Shown: positions 43,643 to 53,465 of the stretch, one piece after another | Position numbering within the stretch: the first letter of the stretch is position 1 | Layout of the letters: each line of letters starts with the position of its first letter | Assembly: GCA_041394185.1 (NCBI GenBank) | Contig: JAWKIQ010000004.1 | Coordinates: forward strand, 62,001-126,000 | Direction: 5' to 3' | DNA length: 64,000 bases | Source of the DNA: Acidimicrobiales bacterium | GTDB lineage: Bacteria > Actinomycetota > Acidimicrobiia > Acidimicrobiales > Poriferisodalaceae | The notes under the pieces: model-generated | Database searches by the model: none | Told to the model about the DNA's origin: nothing | Seen by the model: only the letters and a program-made list of their open reading frames with translations | Translations under genes and position numbers: made by a program

Positions 43643-46600
43643 GTTCCCAGCCTCGGCGTTGTACGCACCAGCTCTAGTGCTTGCAGTCCGCGCCGTTCCC
43701 AGGCGTGCAGTCCCCAGGCGCTGTTTTGTTCGATGCCCCTCTCGATCGACTCGGCGGCGTCCGGTTCGCCAAGGGCGGCCTTGGCCAGGCCCAGGTGAAC
43801 GTGAGCCGACCCGGCCAGCACCATGCCTGGGGCAGCGCAGCAGCGGTCGGCGTATTGAGACAAGTGCTCGACGGCGAGACGGGCCGACGTCGGGTCCGAG
43901 AGCGTCCACCCGAGACCCGCCAGTTGGGCGAGTTCGATGGTCCTGAACGACGAGCTGGGGAGGCTTTGGGCCGACGCGAGAGCGGCTGAGAGATGGTCTC
44001 GAGCCTTGTCGAGTCGACCGGCAGCGGCGAACACGTCTGCTCTGACCATGGACCACACATCCATGCTCTGTCGCGAAGCCGAGGCTTCGATTCCGCCTTC
44101 GACCAGTAGCTCCAACTCGGCCATGCGGTCGAGCGAGGAATGCGATGCGATCAGCACACCGCCGTATGCCTCCAGCGCGGCTGGGCCGTGCGCACCCTGC
44201 ATCAACAGCAGAGACTCGCCGAGTAGCTGGTTGCCTAGTTCGGTGTTTCCGCGTGCCAGTTCGAGGCCGGCCCGATAGTGCGTTGCGTACCACTTGACAG
44301 CGACCCGCCCGCTGGCGGCGCCGAGTGTCTCGAGCTGGTCGATCATGTGCTCGGTCTCTTCGAAGCGGCCGAACTCGGCGAGGCAGTCGGCCTGATGGAC
44401 CAGGCCCAGAGCCAGGGCGCGGTCGTCGCCATCGGCCGTTGCCGACTCGGTCATCTGCCTGGCGACGCTCAGCCGCTCACGGGCTCCGGCAGCGGTCATC
44501 GAAGCGACCAGCCGCACGCCCAGAGTCCACCTGAAGGTCTCTGCATCGGACTCTGCCTCGGCTCTTGCCGTCAGGGCCTTCGAGTCTTCGACGAGTGTCT
44601 CTTGTCGCCACTCGGCGATGAGAACTCGACTCTGGCATTTGATCTGGGCGGCCACGGCACGCGGGCTGGGGTCATCGAGGGAGGCCCCGGCCTTGACTAT
44701 CGACAACTCGTCGTCGTCGAGATCCACGAAGACCAGCCCAAACCCCGCCATCGCCGCGGCAAGTTCTGCTTGCTCGATCGGATCGCCACCGTCGTTCATC
44801 GCCGCCCGAAAGTGCGATCGCGATTCGGCGACACGCCCGGCGCGAAAGTCGACGTCGCCGAGCATCTGATGCAGCTCAGAGCGCAGGTCCTGGTCTTGGG
44901 CCACATCCAGAGCCCTCGACCACCACATGGTGGCCTCGTCGTACGCGCCCGCGGCATGGGCGGCCTTGCCTGCCTCGGCCATCGTCGCGGCGGCTTCATC
45001 GTCAGACTTCAGCGGCCCGCAACCCCACAGGTGGCGTGCCACCGCTCTGGGGTTCGGGCTGGGTTGCGATCTCAGGTGTTGGAACAGCAACCTGTGCAAC
45101 CGCGCCCTTTCGGCGGCGGTGACCGAGCGTTCAGCTGCTAGCCGCCAGGCGTCGTGGCCGTACTCGAGATGATGTCCATCGCTCGAGACCAGGCCGCTGA
45201 GGTTGGAGATATCGGTGACGGCCAAGATGTCGGTGGTTTCGAGGTTCAGGCACTCGGCCAGCAAACCCACTGGAGCAGAACCTCCGTGAATGGCCGCCAG
45301 CGCAAGCACCTCGAGTGTCTGCGCGCTCAGCGACCCGGGCAGGGTCAGATCGTGGGCGACGTCGATCCCGGCAAGCGATGCACCTTGGCGAAGCCTCATG
45401 AGGCAGCGATCGACCAGCAGCGGCAGGCCACCGCTGCGGCTCTCGACCTCGGCAACCATTCGCGCCGGTGGCCGTGACCCCAGCTCTCGGACGATCAGTG
45501 AGGTGATGTCGTCCCTGTTCAGCAGAGTCAGATCGTGAACGGCTCCGATCTGTGGAACTACACGCGTCGGCTCGAGGCGCCATCCCACCAGCACCGCAGG
45601 ATCGGCGTCGCTTCGCTGGGTGGCGATGAACTCGAGCAGCTGCATGGCCGTGGTGTCGAAGAATTGGGCATCGTCGATGACGATGGCATCGGCCCCAGAG
45701 GCACGAAGTGCGTCTCTGACCGCCAAAGACTGGCGAAACGAACCGGCCTCCATGTCGTCGCCGACCAGGCGAAGCGCCGTCGTTATCGTCGAGTTCGAAT
45801 TGGATCTCGCCGCCAGCTGGGTCAGCAGCTCGCGCCAAGGCCACAGGGCCGGCGTGTCGTCGTATCGCAGTCCTCGCGCTGTCGGAGCGTTCAGCTGAGC
45901 CAGCACTGTCGATTTGCCGATTCCCGATGGCCCGCAGATCACGCCCACGGCCCGTTTCTGGATGATCTCGCGGGCGAACTGTGTTGCGGCCGAACGCCCG
46001 ATGAGCCTGTTGGAACGAGGAACCACCGGAAGCGGAGGCAACGAGTCCCAGATACGTCTCTTGACCGATGCGACGACGGCTTCGGGGACGCTCTGTTCCG
46101 TTGGTGGCGACCGCCGGACGGCCGTTCGGGGCGGGTCGAGTCTCGGGTCTTGTTGCAAGATCGCCAACTCGGTCTCGCGAAGTGCCGGCCCGGCATCGAC
46201 TCCGAGGTCTTCCAGGAGCCGCAGCTTGGCCTGCTCGATGCATGCCAGCGCGTCGCGCTGACGTCCGGCCCGGTAGAGCACCACGGCCAGCTCGGCGCAG
46301 GTTTGCTCGCGATACGGATTGTCGTCGACGACTGTCTGTAGATCATCTATCGCCTGAGACCACCGGCTCAGCGAGCTGTTGGCCAGCGCCCGAAGCTCGA
46401 GCATCTGTGTGTGTAGCTCGCCGATTCTGGCCGCATCTGCGGCGAACGCAGGCAGCGCTTCGAGCCGGCCCAGCACCGGGGTTTCCCAGTGACCCAGACC
46501 CTCGTCCAGCACGGCTATCGCTTCTTCGCCCCCAGCAGTCGATAGCGGTCGTTCGGACGTGAGCTCTGTCGCCCTCGCAAGCGCCGAGGTCATATACCCG

Positions 46601-46911
46601 AGATCCGATGGCGGCGACGGTGTCAGCCGGTACCGGTCGGCGCTGCGTTCGACGTCGAGCGAGTAGCGCCGTAGCTCTCGTCTCAGCCTCGAAACATGAG
46701 GGTGAAGTGCGGTTCGATCCACATCGGAGTCCTGCGACCACATCGAGGAGATGAGGCTGTTGGCCGAACACCAGCCATCTTGACCCGGGGCCAGGGCCAG
46801 CCTCGCTATCAGCGCCTCCACCTTGGGTCCGCCGAGGCTGATCGTCGCTCCGGCAGAGCGCAGCTCGACCGCTCCGAGTAGCTTCAACCTCACCTCGGGT
46901 GGTTTCTGCAT
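43639..46911 (-). CDS. AfsR/SARP-type regulator with BTAD and AAA ATPase domains
   Basis: 1090 residues. Residues ~1-100 are an OmpR-type winged helix (VRLKLLGAVELRSAGATISL, SMWSQDSDVDRTALHPHVSR). Residues ~105-260 are a bacterial transcriptional activator domain with TPR-like repeats (YREQTCAELAVVLYRAGRQR). An ATPase/STAND domain follows with Walker A GPSGIGKSTVL near 328 and IVIDDAQFFDT as Walker B. The C-terminal ~500 residues are alpha-helical repeats. Such AfsR-like proteins activate nearby promoters through 11-bp-spaced direct repeats. Two such repeats lie in the 97-bp divergent intergenic region. No metabolic gene cluster is next to it. Confidence 0.88.
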   Translation of the reverse strand: MQKPPEVRLKLLGAVELRSAGATISLGGPKVEALIARLALAPGQDGWCSANSLISSMWSQDSDVDRTALHPHVSRLRRELRRYSLDVERSADRYRLTPSPPSDLGYMTSALARATELTSERPLSTAGGEEAIAVLDEGLGHWETPVLGRLEALPAFAADAARIGELHTQMLELRALANSSLSRWSQAIDDLQTVVDDNPYREQTCAELAVVLYRAGRQRDALACIEQAKLRLLEDLGVDAGPALRETELAILQQDPRLDPPRTAVRRSPPTEQSVPEAVVASVKRRIWDSLPPLPVVPRSNRLIGRSAATQFAREIIQKRAVGVICGPSGIGKSTVLAQLNAPTARGLRYDDTPALWPWRELLTQLAARSNSNSTITTALRLVGDDMEAGSFRQSLAVRDALRASGADAIVIDDAQFFDTTAMQLLEFIATQRSDADPAVLVGWRLEPTRVVPQIGAVHDLTLLNRDDITSLIVRELGSRPPARMVAEVESRSGGLPLLVDRCLMRLRQGASLAGIDVAHDLTLPGSLSAQTLEVLALAAIHGGSAPVGLLAECLNLETTDILAVTDISNLSGLVSSDGHHLEYGHDAWRLAAERSVTAAERARLHRLLFQHLRSQPSPNPRAVARHLWGCGPLKSDDEAAATMAEAGKAAHAAGAYDEATMWWSRALDVAQDQDLRSELHQMLGDVDFRAGRVAESRSHFRAAMNDGGDPIEQAELAAAMAGFGLVFVDLDDDELSIVKAGASLDDPSPRAVAAQIKCQSRVLIAEWRQETLVEDSKALTARAEAESDAETFRWTLGVRLVASMTAAGARERLSVARQMTESATADGDDRALALGLVHQADCLAEFGRFEETEHMIDQLETLGAASGRVAVKWYATHYRAGLELARGNTELGNQLLGESLLLMQGAHGPAALEAYGGVLIASHSSLDRMAELELLVEGGIEASASRQSMDVWSMVRADVFAAAGRLDKARDHLSAALASAQSLPSSSFRTIELAQLAGLGWTLSDPTSARLAVEHLSQYADRCCAAPGMVLAGSAHVHLGLAKAALGEPDAAESIERGIEQNSAWGLHAWERRGLQALELVRTTPRLGT

Positions 46912-46966
46912 CGCCTCATGCTAGGTGTTTCGGCGGTCGAGGGTCACTCGGCGCCCACCGCAGGCT

Positions 46967-46996
46967 TTCTGCAAGCGTTCTGCAAGCGACGCTTGC
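46967..46996. promoter_or_regulatory. Two tandem 11-bp repeats plus palindrome, candidate SARP operator
   Basis: TTCTGCAAGCG occurs twice without a gap (46967-46977, 46978-46988). A weaker third unit (6 of 11 matches) lies at 46956-46966. The last repeat also forms a perfect inverted repeat, GCAAGCG-A-CGCTTGC (46982-46996). The 11-bp period is that of SARP-family binding sites. The site is 55 bp from the regulator start and 21 bp from the lipoprotein start. Confidence 0.65.
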
Positions 46997-47008
46997 GAGG
47001 CTTGTCTC

Positions 47009-47863
47009 ATGACTGGATTGAAGCTTTCGATATCGCTGTTGGGAATGGTGCTGCTCGCCGGGGCTTGCAGCGCATCAGACGTTGCCGAAGAGGTGATCGA
47101 GAACCGAATCGAGGCCGAGACGGGTGGTGATGTCGAGTTCGATATCGACGACGATGCGCAGGTGCGCGTCAGCACAGACGATGGAGACCTCGAGATCAGC
47201 AGCACGGGAGATCGACCCGGCGGGTGGCCCGAGTACCTGAGCGAACCTGCAGGTTCGACGATCCTGACCTCGGTGTCGTTCGTCGACGAGACCTCCAACA
47301 ACATGTCGATGACGATCGAGGCAAGCGCCGGCGTCGAGGAACTGGCCGAGCACTATCACTCCGCCCTGGCCGATTGGGACATGAGCGTCGATTCGAGGCT
47401 GGCCAGCGGAGAGGAGTTGTCGATCACGCGCCAGTATGAGAAGGGTGGGGCCGTGCTGACACTGTTCGTTTACCCGTCCGAGGGCGGCTCAGGCGCACAG
47501 ATCACCTACACCGAAGAGGTCGACGATCAGGCCGCCGATTCCGGAGCCGGTGACGCGGCCGACTCGGGCACAGCGTCCTTCGATAGTGCAGAAAACGCCG
47601 CCCGGACGCTGGGTCTCGACGATGAGCAGGCGGCAGAGCTGGGCGATGCGATCGGCATGCTGTCGCCCGAGACGCGTTATCAGATCGTGTTCGATCAGCT
47701 CTCGCTCGATGGCGAAATCAAGGCCGACGGGAATCAGATCTCGCTGATACTCGACCTGCCCGAGGCCGAAGGCGACTTCTTGATGTGTGTCTACGCCGGC
47801 GCCGTGGCCGCCGAGGGCGAGCAGCTTCGGATCGTGTACAGCGACGCCGTCGTCGAGTGCTGA
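47009..47863 (+). CDS. Lipoprotein divergent from the SARP-type regulator
   Basis: 284 residues from the ATG at 47009. Lipobox MVLLAGAC near residue 18. The mature part is acidic, with a predicted alpha/beta domain of ~150 residues (VEELAEHYHSALADWDMSVD, REYEKGG-like RQYEKGGAVLTLFVYPSEGG), an Asp/Ala/Gly linker and a small C-terminal domain (LMCVYAGAVAAEGEQLRIVY). No known family is recognised. The shared intergenic repeats suggest control by the adjacent regulator. Confidence 0.75.
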   Translation: MTGLKLSISLLGMVLLAGACSASDVAEEVIENRIEAETGGDVEFDIDDDAQVRVSTDDGDLEISSTGDRPGGWPEYLSEPAGSTILTSVSFVDETSNNMSMTIEASAGVEELAEHYHSALADWDMSVDSRLASGEELSITRQYEKGGAVLTLFVYPSEGGSGAQITYTEEVDDQAADSGAGDAADSGTASFDSAENAARTLGLDDEQAAELGDAIGMLSPETRYQIVFDQLSLDGEIKADGNQISLILDLPEAEGDFLMCVYAGAVAAEGEQLRIVYSDAVVEC

Positions 47864-47914
47864 TAGCGCCTGTGCTGATGTGGCCCGGCGCAAGCGCCGC
47901 GGCTGAATGACCGA

Positions 47915-47947
47915 AGCCGGGCCGCACCTCTCGGTGGCGGCCCGGCT
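47915..47947. terminator. Bidirectional terminator hairpin
   Basis: A perfect 11-bp stem (AGCCGGGCCGC with GCGGCCCGGCT) and an 11-base loop, between the convergent lipoprotein and metY genes. No U-tract. Confidence 0.75.
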
Positions 47948-48048
47948 CCTGTTCGTGTCCCCCAGATCTGCTACCGGGTGCACCCGGCGTGTTCGGCGAG
48001 CTTAGACCATCCGAATTCGACCTGTGACCAAGGGCACGGTCGGGTCGG

Positions 48049-49362
48049 TCAGAGCGCTGATGTGGCCTCGAAGCCCGTCACCAGGTCGGCGATGATGTCG
48101 TCGATGTGCTCGATGCCGACCGACAAGCGCACGAGGTTCGGCAAGACACCAGTGGCCTCTTGTTCCTCGGCGGTCAGCTGGCTGTGGGTGGTGCTGGCCG
48201 GATGTATGGCCAGGCTGCGCACATCGCCGATGTTGGCGACGTGGCTGTGCAACTCGAGGCTTTCCACGAACTTCTGGCCGGCCTTGGCACCGCCGGCGAT
48301 GCCAAACGCCAGCACCGATCCGGGGCCCTTGGGCAGGTAGCGCTTGGCCCGTTCGTTCCACTTCGACGTCTCGAGGCCCGAGTACGACACCCACTCGACC
48401 TGGGGATGTTCGGCCAGGAAGCGGGCGACCTTGGCGGCGTTCTCGACGTGGCGCTCCATCCGCAGGTGCAGCGTCTCGACACCCTGAAGAAGCAAGAACG
48501 CGTTCATCGGCGAGATCGCCGGTCCGAGATCGCGCAGCATCTGGACGCGGGCCTTGATGATGAATGCGCCGGGCCCCAGAGCGGGCCAATAGGCAAGACC
48601 GTGGTAGCTGGGGTCGGGTTCGGTGAAGTTCGGGAACTTGTCGCCGGCGCCGAAGTCGAAGCTGCCGCCGTCGACGATGACGCCGCCGATGCTGTTGCCG
48701 TGGCCGCCGATGAACTTGGTGGCCGAGTGGATGACGATGTCGGCTCCGTGGGTGAGCGGGTTGCACAGGTACGGAGAAGCCACCGTGTTGTCGATGATCA
48801 GGGGCACGCCGACCTGCTTCGCGATGGTCGAAACACCCTCGAAGTCGAACACGTCGTTCTTGGGGTTGCCGATGGTCTCGCCGTAGAACGCCTTGGTGTT
48901 CGGCTGCACGGCCGCCTGCCACGCATCGAGGTCGTCGGGGTCTGCGACGAAGCTGACCTCGATGCCCATCTTCGGAAGTGTGTAGTTGAACAGGTTGTAG
49001 GTGCCGCCATACAGCGACGGGCTGGCGACGATGTGGTCGCCGACCTCGGCCAGGGTCAAGATCGCCAGCGTCTCGGCGGCCTGGCCCGACGCTACGGCAA
49101 GGCATCCTGGCAGGCCGACGGCGGTGCGCACGGCACCCTCCAGTGCAGCGATGCGCTCTTCGAGCACGTGCTGGGTGGGGTTCATGATGCGCGTGTAGAT
49201 GTTGCCGATCTCGGCCAGCGCGAACAGGTTCTGGGCGTGTTCGGCGTTGTCGAACACATAGGACGTGGTCTGATAGATCGGAACGGCCCGGGCGCCGGTG
49301 GCGCTATCGGGCTGCTGTCCTGCGTGGACGGTGGCCGTCTCGAACTTCCAGTCGTTGCTCAT
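48049..49362 (-). CDS. metY: O-acetylhomoserine sulfhydrylase
   Basis: 437 residues. PLP enzyme that makes homocysteine (from O-acetylhomoserine and sulfide). FETATVHAGQQPDSATGARA at the start, the cofactor lysine in HSATKFIGGHGNSIGG near residue 215, and MNAFLLLQGVETLHLRMERH are typical of the MetY branch of Cys/Met-metabolism PLP enzymes. An AGGAG-like site precedes the ATG. No SAM riboswitch is seen in the 110-bp upstream region. The MetX partner is not in the window. Confidence 0.95.
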   Translation of the reverse strand: MSNDWKFETATVHAGQQPDSATGARAVPIYQTTSYVFDNAEHAQNLFALAEIGNIYTRIMNPTQHVLEERIAALEGAVRTAVGLPGCLAVASGQAAETLAILTLAEVGDHIVASPSLYGGTYNLFNYTLPKMGIEVSFVADPDDLDAWQAAVQPNTKAFYGETIGNPKNDVFDFEGVSTIAKQVGVPLIIDNTVASPYLCNPLTHGADIVIHSATKFIGGHGNSIGGVIVDGGSFDFGAGDKFPNFTEPDPSYHGLAYWPALGPGAFIIKARVQMLRDLGPAISPMNAFLLLQGVETLHLRMERHVENAAKVARFLAEHPQVEWVSYSGLETSKWNERAKRYLPKGPGSVLAFGIAGGAKAGQKFVESLELHSHVANIGDVRSLAIHPASTTHSQLTAEEQEATGVLPNLVRLSVGIEHIDDIIADLVTGFEATSAL

Positions 49363-49478
49363 GTCTGCTCCGGGTGGGGGGTCGGGCCCGCTTCAAGGGC
49401 GAGCCATACAATATAGGCTAAAAGTCTGGGTTGCTACCGAATCGGGGTCGGCCGCCGCCGATCTGCCAGACTGCGATC

Positions 49479-50207
49479 ATGATCGAGCGCGAGATCGAAG
49501 TGGCAACCGGCGACGGTGAGATGAAGACCTTCATCTATCACCCCGAGCACGACGGACCGCACCCCGTTGTCCTTTACCTGATGGACGCACCCAGCATCAG
49601 GCCCGCCCTCAAAGACATGGCATCTCGACTGGCGACGGCGGGCTATTACGTGATGTTGCCCTACCTGTTCTACCGGGGCGGACCGTTTCGCGAGTTCGGT
49701 CAAAGCGATGAAGACATGCACGCCAGGCAGGAGATGATGGGCACGGTGAACCCCACCAACATCATCGGTGACGCCGAAGCGCTGCTGAAGATCGCCGAGG
49801 CCGATGTAGCCGCCAAGACCGATGGTCCCATCGGAGCGGTCGGTTTCTGCATGAGTGGGGGCCTGGTCATTTCACTGGCCCGCGCCATGGGCCAGCGTGT
49901 CGGCGCAGTTGCGTCGATCCACGGTGCCTGGTTGGTCCGCGACACCCCCGACTCGCCCCACCTCGGCCTCGAGCACGTCAGCGCCGAGGTCTACCTCGGC
50001 TGGGCCGACAACGACCCCACCGCTCCGGTCGAAGATCGCGACGTGCTGACGAACGCCCTCGACGAAGCCGGGGTCGAATACAACCTCGATTTCCTCAGCT
50101 ATGCCGTTCACGGATATGCCCCGCCTGGTGGCGAGCGCTACAACCGGGCCGCCTCTGAGTTGCACTGGGAGCGGGTTCACTCGATGCTGCGCCGACGCGT
50201 CGGCTGA
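49479..50207 (+). CDS. Dienelactone hydrolase family protein
   Basis: 242 residues from the ATG at 49479. Alpha/beta hydrolase with the nucleophile cysteine in GFCMSGG (near residue 123), an aspartate in WADNDPTAP, and the histidine in AVHGYAPP. This Cys-Asp-His triad is the dienelactone hydrolase type, which opens lactones or related esters. No aromatic degradation genes surround it, so the substrate is open. It diverges from metY. Confidence 0.88.
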   Translation: MIEREIEVATGDGEMKTFIYHPEHDGPHPVVLYLMDAPSIRPALKDMASRLATAGYYVMLPYLFYRGGPFREFGQSDEDMHARQEMMGTVNPTNIIGDAEALLKIAEADVAAKTDGPIGAVGFCMSGGLVISLARAMGQRVGAVASIHGAWLVRDTPDSPHLGLEHVSAEVYLGWADNDPTAPVEDRDVLTNALDEAGVEYNLDFLSYAVHGYAPPGGERYNRAASELHWERVHSMLRRRVG

Positions 50208-50227
50208 CAACAGCCCGAAGAAGGTCC

Positions 50228-51697
50228 TCATGAAGGACCACTACCGCACAGTCGGGCCACGGCCTCTTGGTAGTGGTCGACGCTGAAGTTGTACGACCAG
50301 ATGTTGTCCAGGTCGGGCGTGCGCTCCAGGCCCCTTTCGCACAGTGCGCGGGTTATCGCCGGCCACTGACCCGCTTCGAGGGCCTCGACCAGGGCCAGCC
50401 GCCCATCGGTGGACATCCCCAGCAGATAGTCGACGTCGAGGTCGGCGCCGCTCTGGGCTCGCTCGAGATTGCGTTCGACGACGATGGCCTCGGGGTTCAC
50501 GATGTTCAGCACCAGCACGCCCGCAACGGCCGAACCCACCACAAAGGGAGCCAGCCAGCGCCTGCCACCAGCGCTTGCGGTCGCCGTCGCCGTGGCCAAC
50601 AACACCGCGATCATCCAAGCAGCGAAGCCCATCACGTAGAGCCGCAGCATCGTCAGGCCGAACGCTTCTTCGTACAGGAACATGCGGCGCAGCGACACGA
50701 TGACGAGGCCGATCGTCAGCGCCGCAATGACCCCGCTCAGGACAATGACGCGCCGGGGAGGGCGTCGATAATCTGCCGCCGTTCGAACTCGGGCAAAGGC
50801 CAGCACTGCGGCCACCACCACGGCCACCCACAACAGCTGGAAGAACCCTTGCCTGGCGTATTCGGCGAACGTCAGGCCGGTGCGCTCCAGCACCCACTGC
50901 CTGCCCTGCAGCACCGTGACCAACTGCGACAAGGTGAACAGGCCAAGCACCATCGACACAGTCGCCAGCAACAACGAGGCCGAGTCGTGCGAGGTGCGTA
51001 TAGCCGTGGCCGCTCGCGCGGGTCGATCGTGATGATCCGAGGCCGTCGCCAGCCACAGGCCAACAAAGGTTGCAACCGACCAACCCAACAGATGAAGTCC
51101 CTGTGTGGTCACGTCCGGCATCGACAAGAACGACGCAAACACCGCGTCGCCCGAAGCCAACAGCACCAGCATCAACGCACCGGTGGCGGCGGCAAGCACG
51201 TAGTTTCCCAACCCCAGCGCGGCAGCCCTACCACCAGCCAGGGCGGCGGTGGCGCGGTGCACGATGCGCACGACCTTCACCAGTGCGGGCTGAATCGCCC
51301 TGAACGTTTTGGCCGAGCGCAAGGTCCACTCGTACCGGTCGTTGGCCAGAAGGCGACCCTGGCGGTCGATGGCCGGCCCAATCATCAGCAGCAGAGCTGC
51401 AGCCGCCAGATCGATGGTCAACAGCCACGGGCTGTACCGCACCGACAACCAAAGGGCCAGCGCGGTGATGGTCATCGGAACGACCAGGGTGGCTGGCCGG
51501 CGCAACGACGCCGAGCCGCTAGCGGCGCACCAACCCAGTGCGGCGACAGCACCCGAAGCGGCAAACCCGAACGCCGATGCGTGCATCGCCAGGTCGCCAA
51601 CCACTCCTGCGACGGCAATCAACGCCAAGGTCGAGATCGTCTTCGAGTCGGGTGTTGGCACCGTGTCGGTGCGCGCGCGGTCAAGCGTGGTTGTCAT
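50228..51697 (-). CDS. DUF4153/DUF4173-type membrane protein
   Basis: 489 residues with many hydrophobic segments (about 11-12). VLERTGLTFAEYARQGFFQL, FARVRTAADYRRPPRRVIVL, and the C-terminal cytoplasmic or extracellular end YLLGMSTDGRLALVEALEAG match the DUF4153/4173 family of multi-pass proteins. Its role is unknown. It starts 41 bp downstream of histidine kinase 1 and is probably in one operon with that two-component system, so it may be a signal or effector partner. Confidence 0.8.
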   Translation of the reverse strand: MTTTLDRARTDTVPTPDSKTISTLALIAVAGVVGDLAMHASAFGFAASGAVAALGWCAASGSASLRRPATLVVPMTITALALWLSVRYSPWLLTIDLAAAALLLMIGPAIDRQGRLLANDRYEWTLRSAKTFRAIQPALVKVVRIVHRATAALAGGRAAALGLGNYVLAAATGALMLVLLASGDAVFASFLSMPDVTTQGLHLLGWSVATFVGLWLATASDHHDRPARAATAIRTSHDSASLLLATVSMVLGLFTLSQLVTVLQGRQWVLERTGLTFAEYARQGFFQLLWVAVVVAAVLAFARVRTAADYRRPPRRVIVLSGVIAALTIGLVIVSLRRMFLYEEAFGLTMLRLYVMGFAAWMIAVLLATATATASAGGRRWLAPFVVGSAVAGVLVLNIVNPEAIVVERNLERAQSGADLDVDYLLGMSTDGRLALVEALEAGQWPAITRALCERGLERTPDLDNIWSYNFSVDHYQEAVARLCGSGPS

Positions 51698-51738
51698 GGG
51701 TGTCTCCGGGTTCGATCAGGTGATCGGCGGCTGTTGGG

Positions 51739-52710
51739 TCAGGTCGACAGGTCGATGGTGAATGCGGCACCACGGCCAGTGTCCTTGGCCTCGATGCGGC
51801 CGTGGTGGAGGTGAACGATTTCGCGCGCTATTGCCAGACCCAGCCCAGTGCCTGCGGTCGAAGGGCTGTTGCGCCGGAATGGGTCGAACACATCGGACGC
51901 GGTTCCGTTGAGGCCTGGGCCGTTGTCCTCGACCACCAGCACGGGGCCGGGGCCGACAGCGATCTTGACCTGGGGCGGTGTCAACGCGGTGCGGCCGTGC
52001 ACCGCCGCGTTCTCGACGAGGTTGTCCACGGCCCTGCGCAGGTGACGTCGGTCGCCGGTGATCTCCTGCCTCGGCCCCGAAACCTCTATCTCAGCGTCGG
52101 GATGGCGCACCATCGCTTCATCTGCCGCGGCCCGCGCCAGGTCGAGCAGATCGAACTGTGACGGCCTCAGCTCGAGCACCCCGGCCTCCAGACGAGACAG
52201 ATCCAGCAGATCGGCCGTCAGCGCCGACAGCCGGCGGCACTGGCGGTGCAGCTTTTCGAGCTCGTGGGCTGTGGGCTCGGTGACCCCATCTGCCATGTTC
52301 TCGACCGTGGCCAGAAGACCCGACACCGGGGTACGCAGCTCGTGGGCAGCGTCGGCCACGAAACGACGCCTGTGCCTTTCTGCCTCGGCCAACTGGTCGG
52401 CCATCGAGTTGAAGGTGCTGGCCAGGCGTCCGATCTCGTCAACGGTCGACACCGTGGCCCGAGCCGCCAGGTCGCCGCCGCCGAACCGGCGGGCCGCAGC
52501 ATCGATGTTGCGCAGAGGAGACGTCAGGCCGCGGGCCAAGAACTGAACCATGATCAAGGACAGAGCCGCGGCCACAACCGGACGAACCCAGATCGGCCAC
52601 CCGAGTCTGAGCCCCACGGTCGATGTGATTGCCGCAACGGCCACAGCAGCGACGATGACTATCGACAACTTCACCTTCAGGCTGGTGAGCGCGCCCAACG
52701 GCGACGACAC
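51739..52710 (-). CDS. Sensor histidine kinase 1, without an extracellular domain
   Basis: 323 residues. Two membrane helices (residues ~12-35 and ~40-58) are joined by a very short loop, then HAMP (FLARGLTSPLRNIDAAARRF), HisKA with the phospho-acceptor histidine (VADAAHELRTPVSGLLATVE), and the HATPase domain (N box DNLVENAAVHG, VVEDNGPGL, GTGLGLAI). The near-absence of an extracytoplasmic loop marks an intramembrane-sensing kinase. It follows response regulator 1 by 13 bp. Confidence 0.92.
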   Translation of the reverse strand: MSSPLGALTSLKVKLSIVIVAAVAVAAITSTVGLRLGWPIWVRPVVAAALSLIMVQFLARGLTSPLRNIDAAARRFGGGDLAARATVSTVDEIGRLASTFNSMADQLAEAERHRRRFVADAAHELRTPVSGLLATVENMADGVTEPTAHELEKLHRQCRRLSALTADLLDLSRLEAGVLELRPSQFDLLDLARAAADEAMVRHPDAEIEVSGPRQEITGDRRHLRRAVDNLVENAAVHGRTALTPPQVKIAVGPGPVLVVEDNGPGLNGTASDVFDPFRRNSPSTAGTGLGLAIAREIVHLHHGRIEAKDTGRGAAFTIDLST

Positions 52711-52723
52711 GATGCTCTCGCCC

Positions 52724-53410
52724 TCAGATCCTGTCGCCCACCGAGAGGGCGTAGCCGATTCCGTGGATGGTGCGGATCAGATCGGCATCGAGCTTGCGTC
52801 GCAACGCTCGGATGTGTGAATCGATGGTGCGGGCCACCCCGGCGTCGCGATAACCCCATACCTGCTGCATCAGGTCGTCGCGGCTGCGCACGGCGCCTCG
52901 GGCCTTGGCCAGATCGACGAACAGGTCGAACTCGGTCACCGTCAGATGCACATCGCCGGTGGGGCCCCAAACCCGGCGCCGCATCACGTCGATCTCGAAA
53001 GTGCCGGCGCGCAAATGGTTCTCGTCGATGGCGGGGCGCGACGCCATGGTGCGCCTCAGCACAGCGGTGATACGAGCCGACAACTCCCTGGGCGAAAACG
53101 GCTTCACCACATAGTCGTCGGCGCCCACCCCCAGCCCGACCAGGATGTCGGTCTCGTCGTCTCGGGCGGTCAACATCACAACGGCCACGTCGTGATGAAC
53201 ACGGATCCGGCGGCACACCTCGATGCCATCTGCCCCCGGCAAGCCCAGATCGAGCACCACCAGATCGGGGGGAGCAACCAACGCCGTGGCGACCGCCACG
53301 TTGCCGTCATGCACTGTGTTGACCTCATGGCCGTCGGCGCGAAGACGTTGTGCCACGGCATCGGCGATGGCCAGGTCGTCGTCGACTACGAGAATTCGGC
53401 TGTTACCCAC
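52724..53410 (-). CDS. OmpR-type response regulator 1
   Basis: 228 residues. Receiver domain with phospho-aspartate in DLVVLDLGLPGADG, conserved DD near the start (ILVVDDDLAI) and lysine in DYVVKPFSPREL. The C-terminal winged helix is of the OmpR/PhoB type (GVARTIDSHIRALRRKLDAD). It is the first gene of the minus-strand operon with kinase 1 and the DUF4153 protein. It diverges from the DUF2202 gene A across 197 bp that contain a 23-bp tandem repeat. Confidence 0.94.
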   Translation of the reverse strand: MGNSRILVVDDDLAIADAVAQRLRADGHEVNTVHDGNVAVATALVAPPDLVVLDLGLPGADGIEVCRRIRVHHDVAVVMLTARDDETDILVGLGVGADDYVVKPFSPRELSARITAVLRRTMASRPAIDENHLRAGTFEIDVMRRRVWGPTGDVHLTVTEFDLFVDLAKARGAVRSRDDLMQQVWGYRDAGVARTIDSHIRALRRKLDADLIRTIHGIGYALSVGDRI

Positions 53411-53465
53411 AAGGACACCGTAGGGAACCGGCCGTGCAGATGCCGGGCGCGAGATCTGGAGATTC

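Noticed and set aside
43639..46911. Long plus-strand frames inside the SARP gene (for example 44278-45141, 45535-46341)
   Set aside because: Composition typical of shadow frames; the minus-strand protein is well supported throughout.
49363..49478. SAM riboswitch upstream of metY
   Set aside because: The leader is short and no conserved SAM aptamer element is recognisable.
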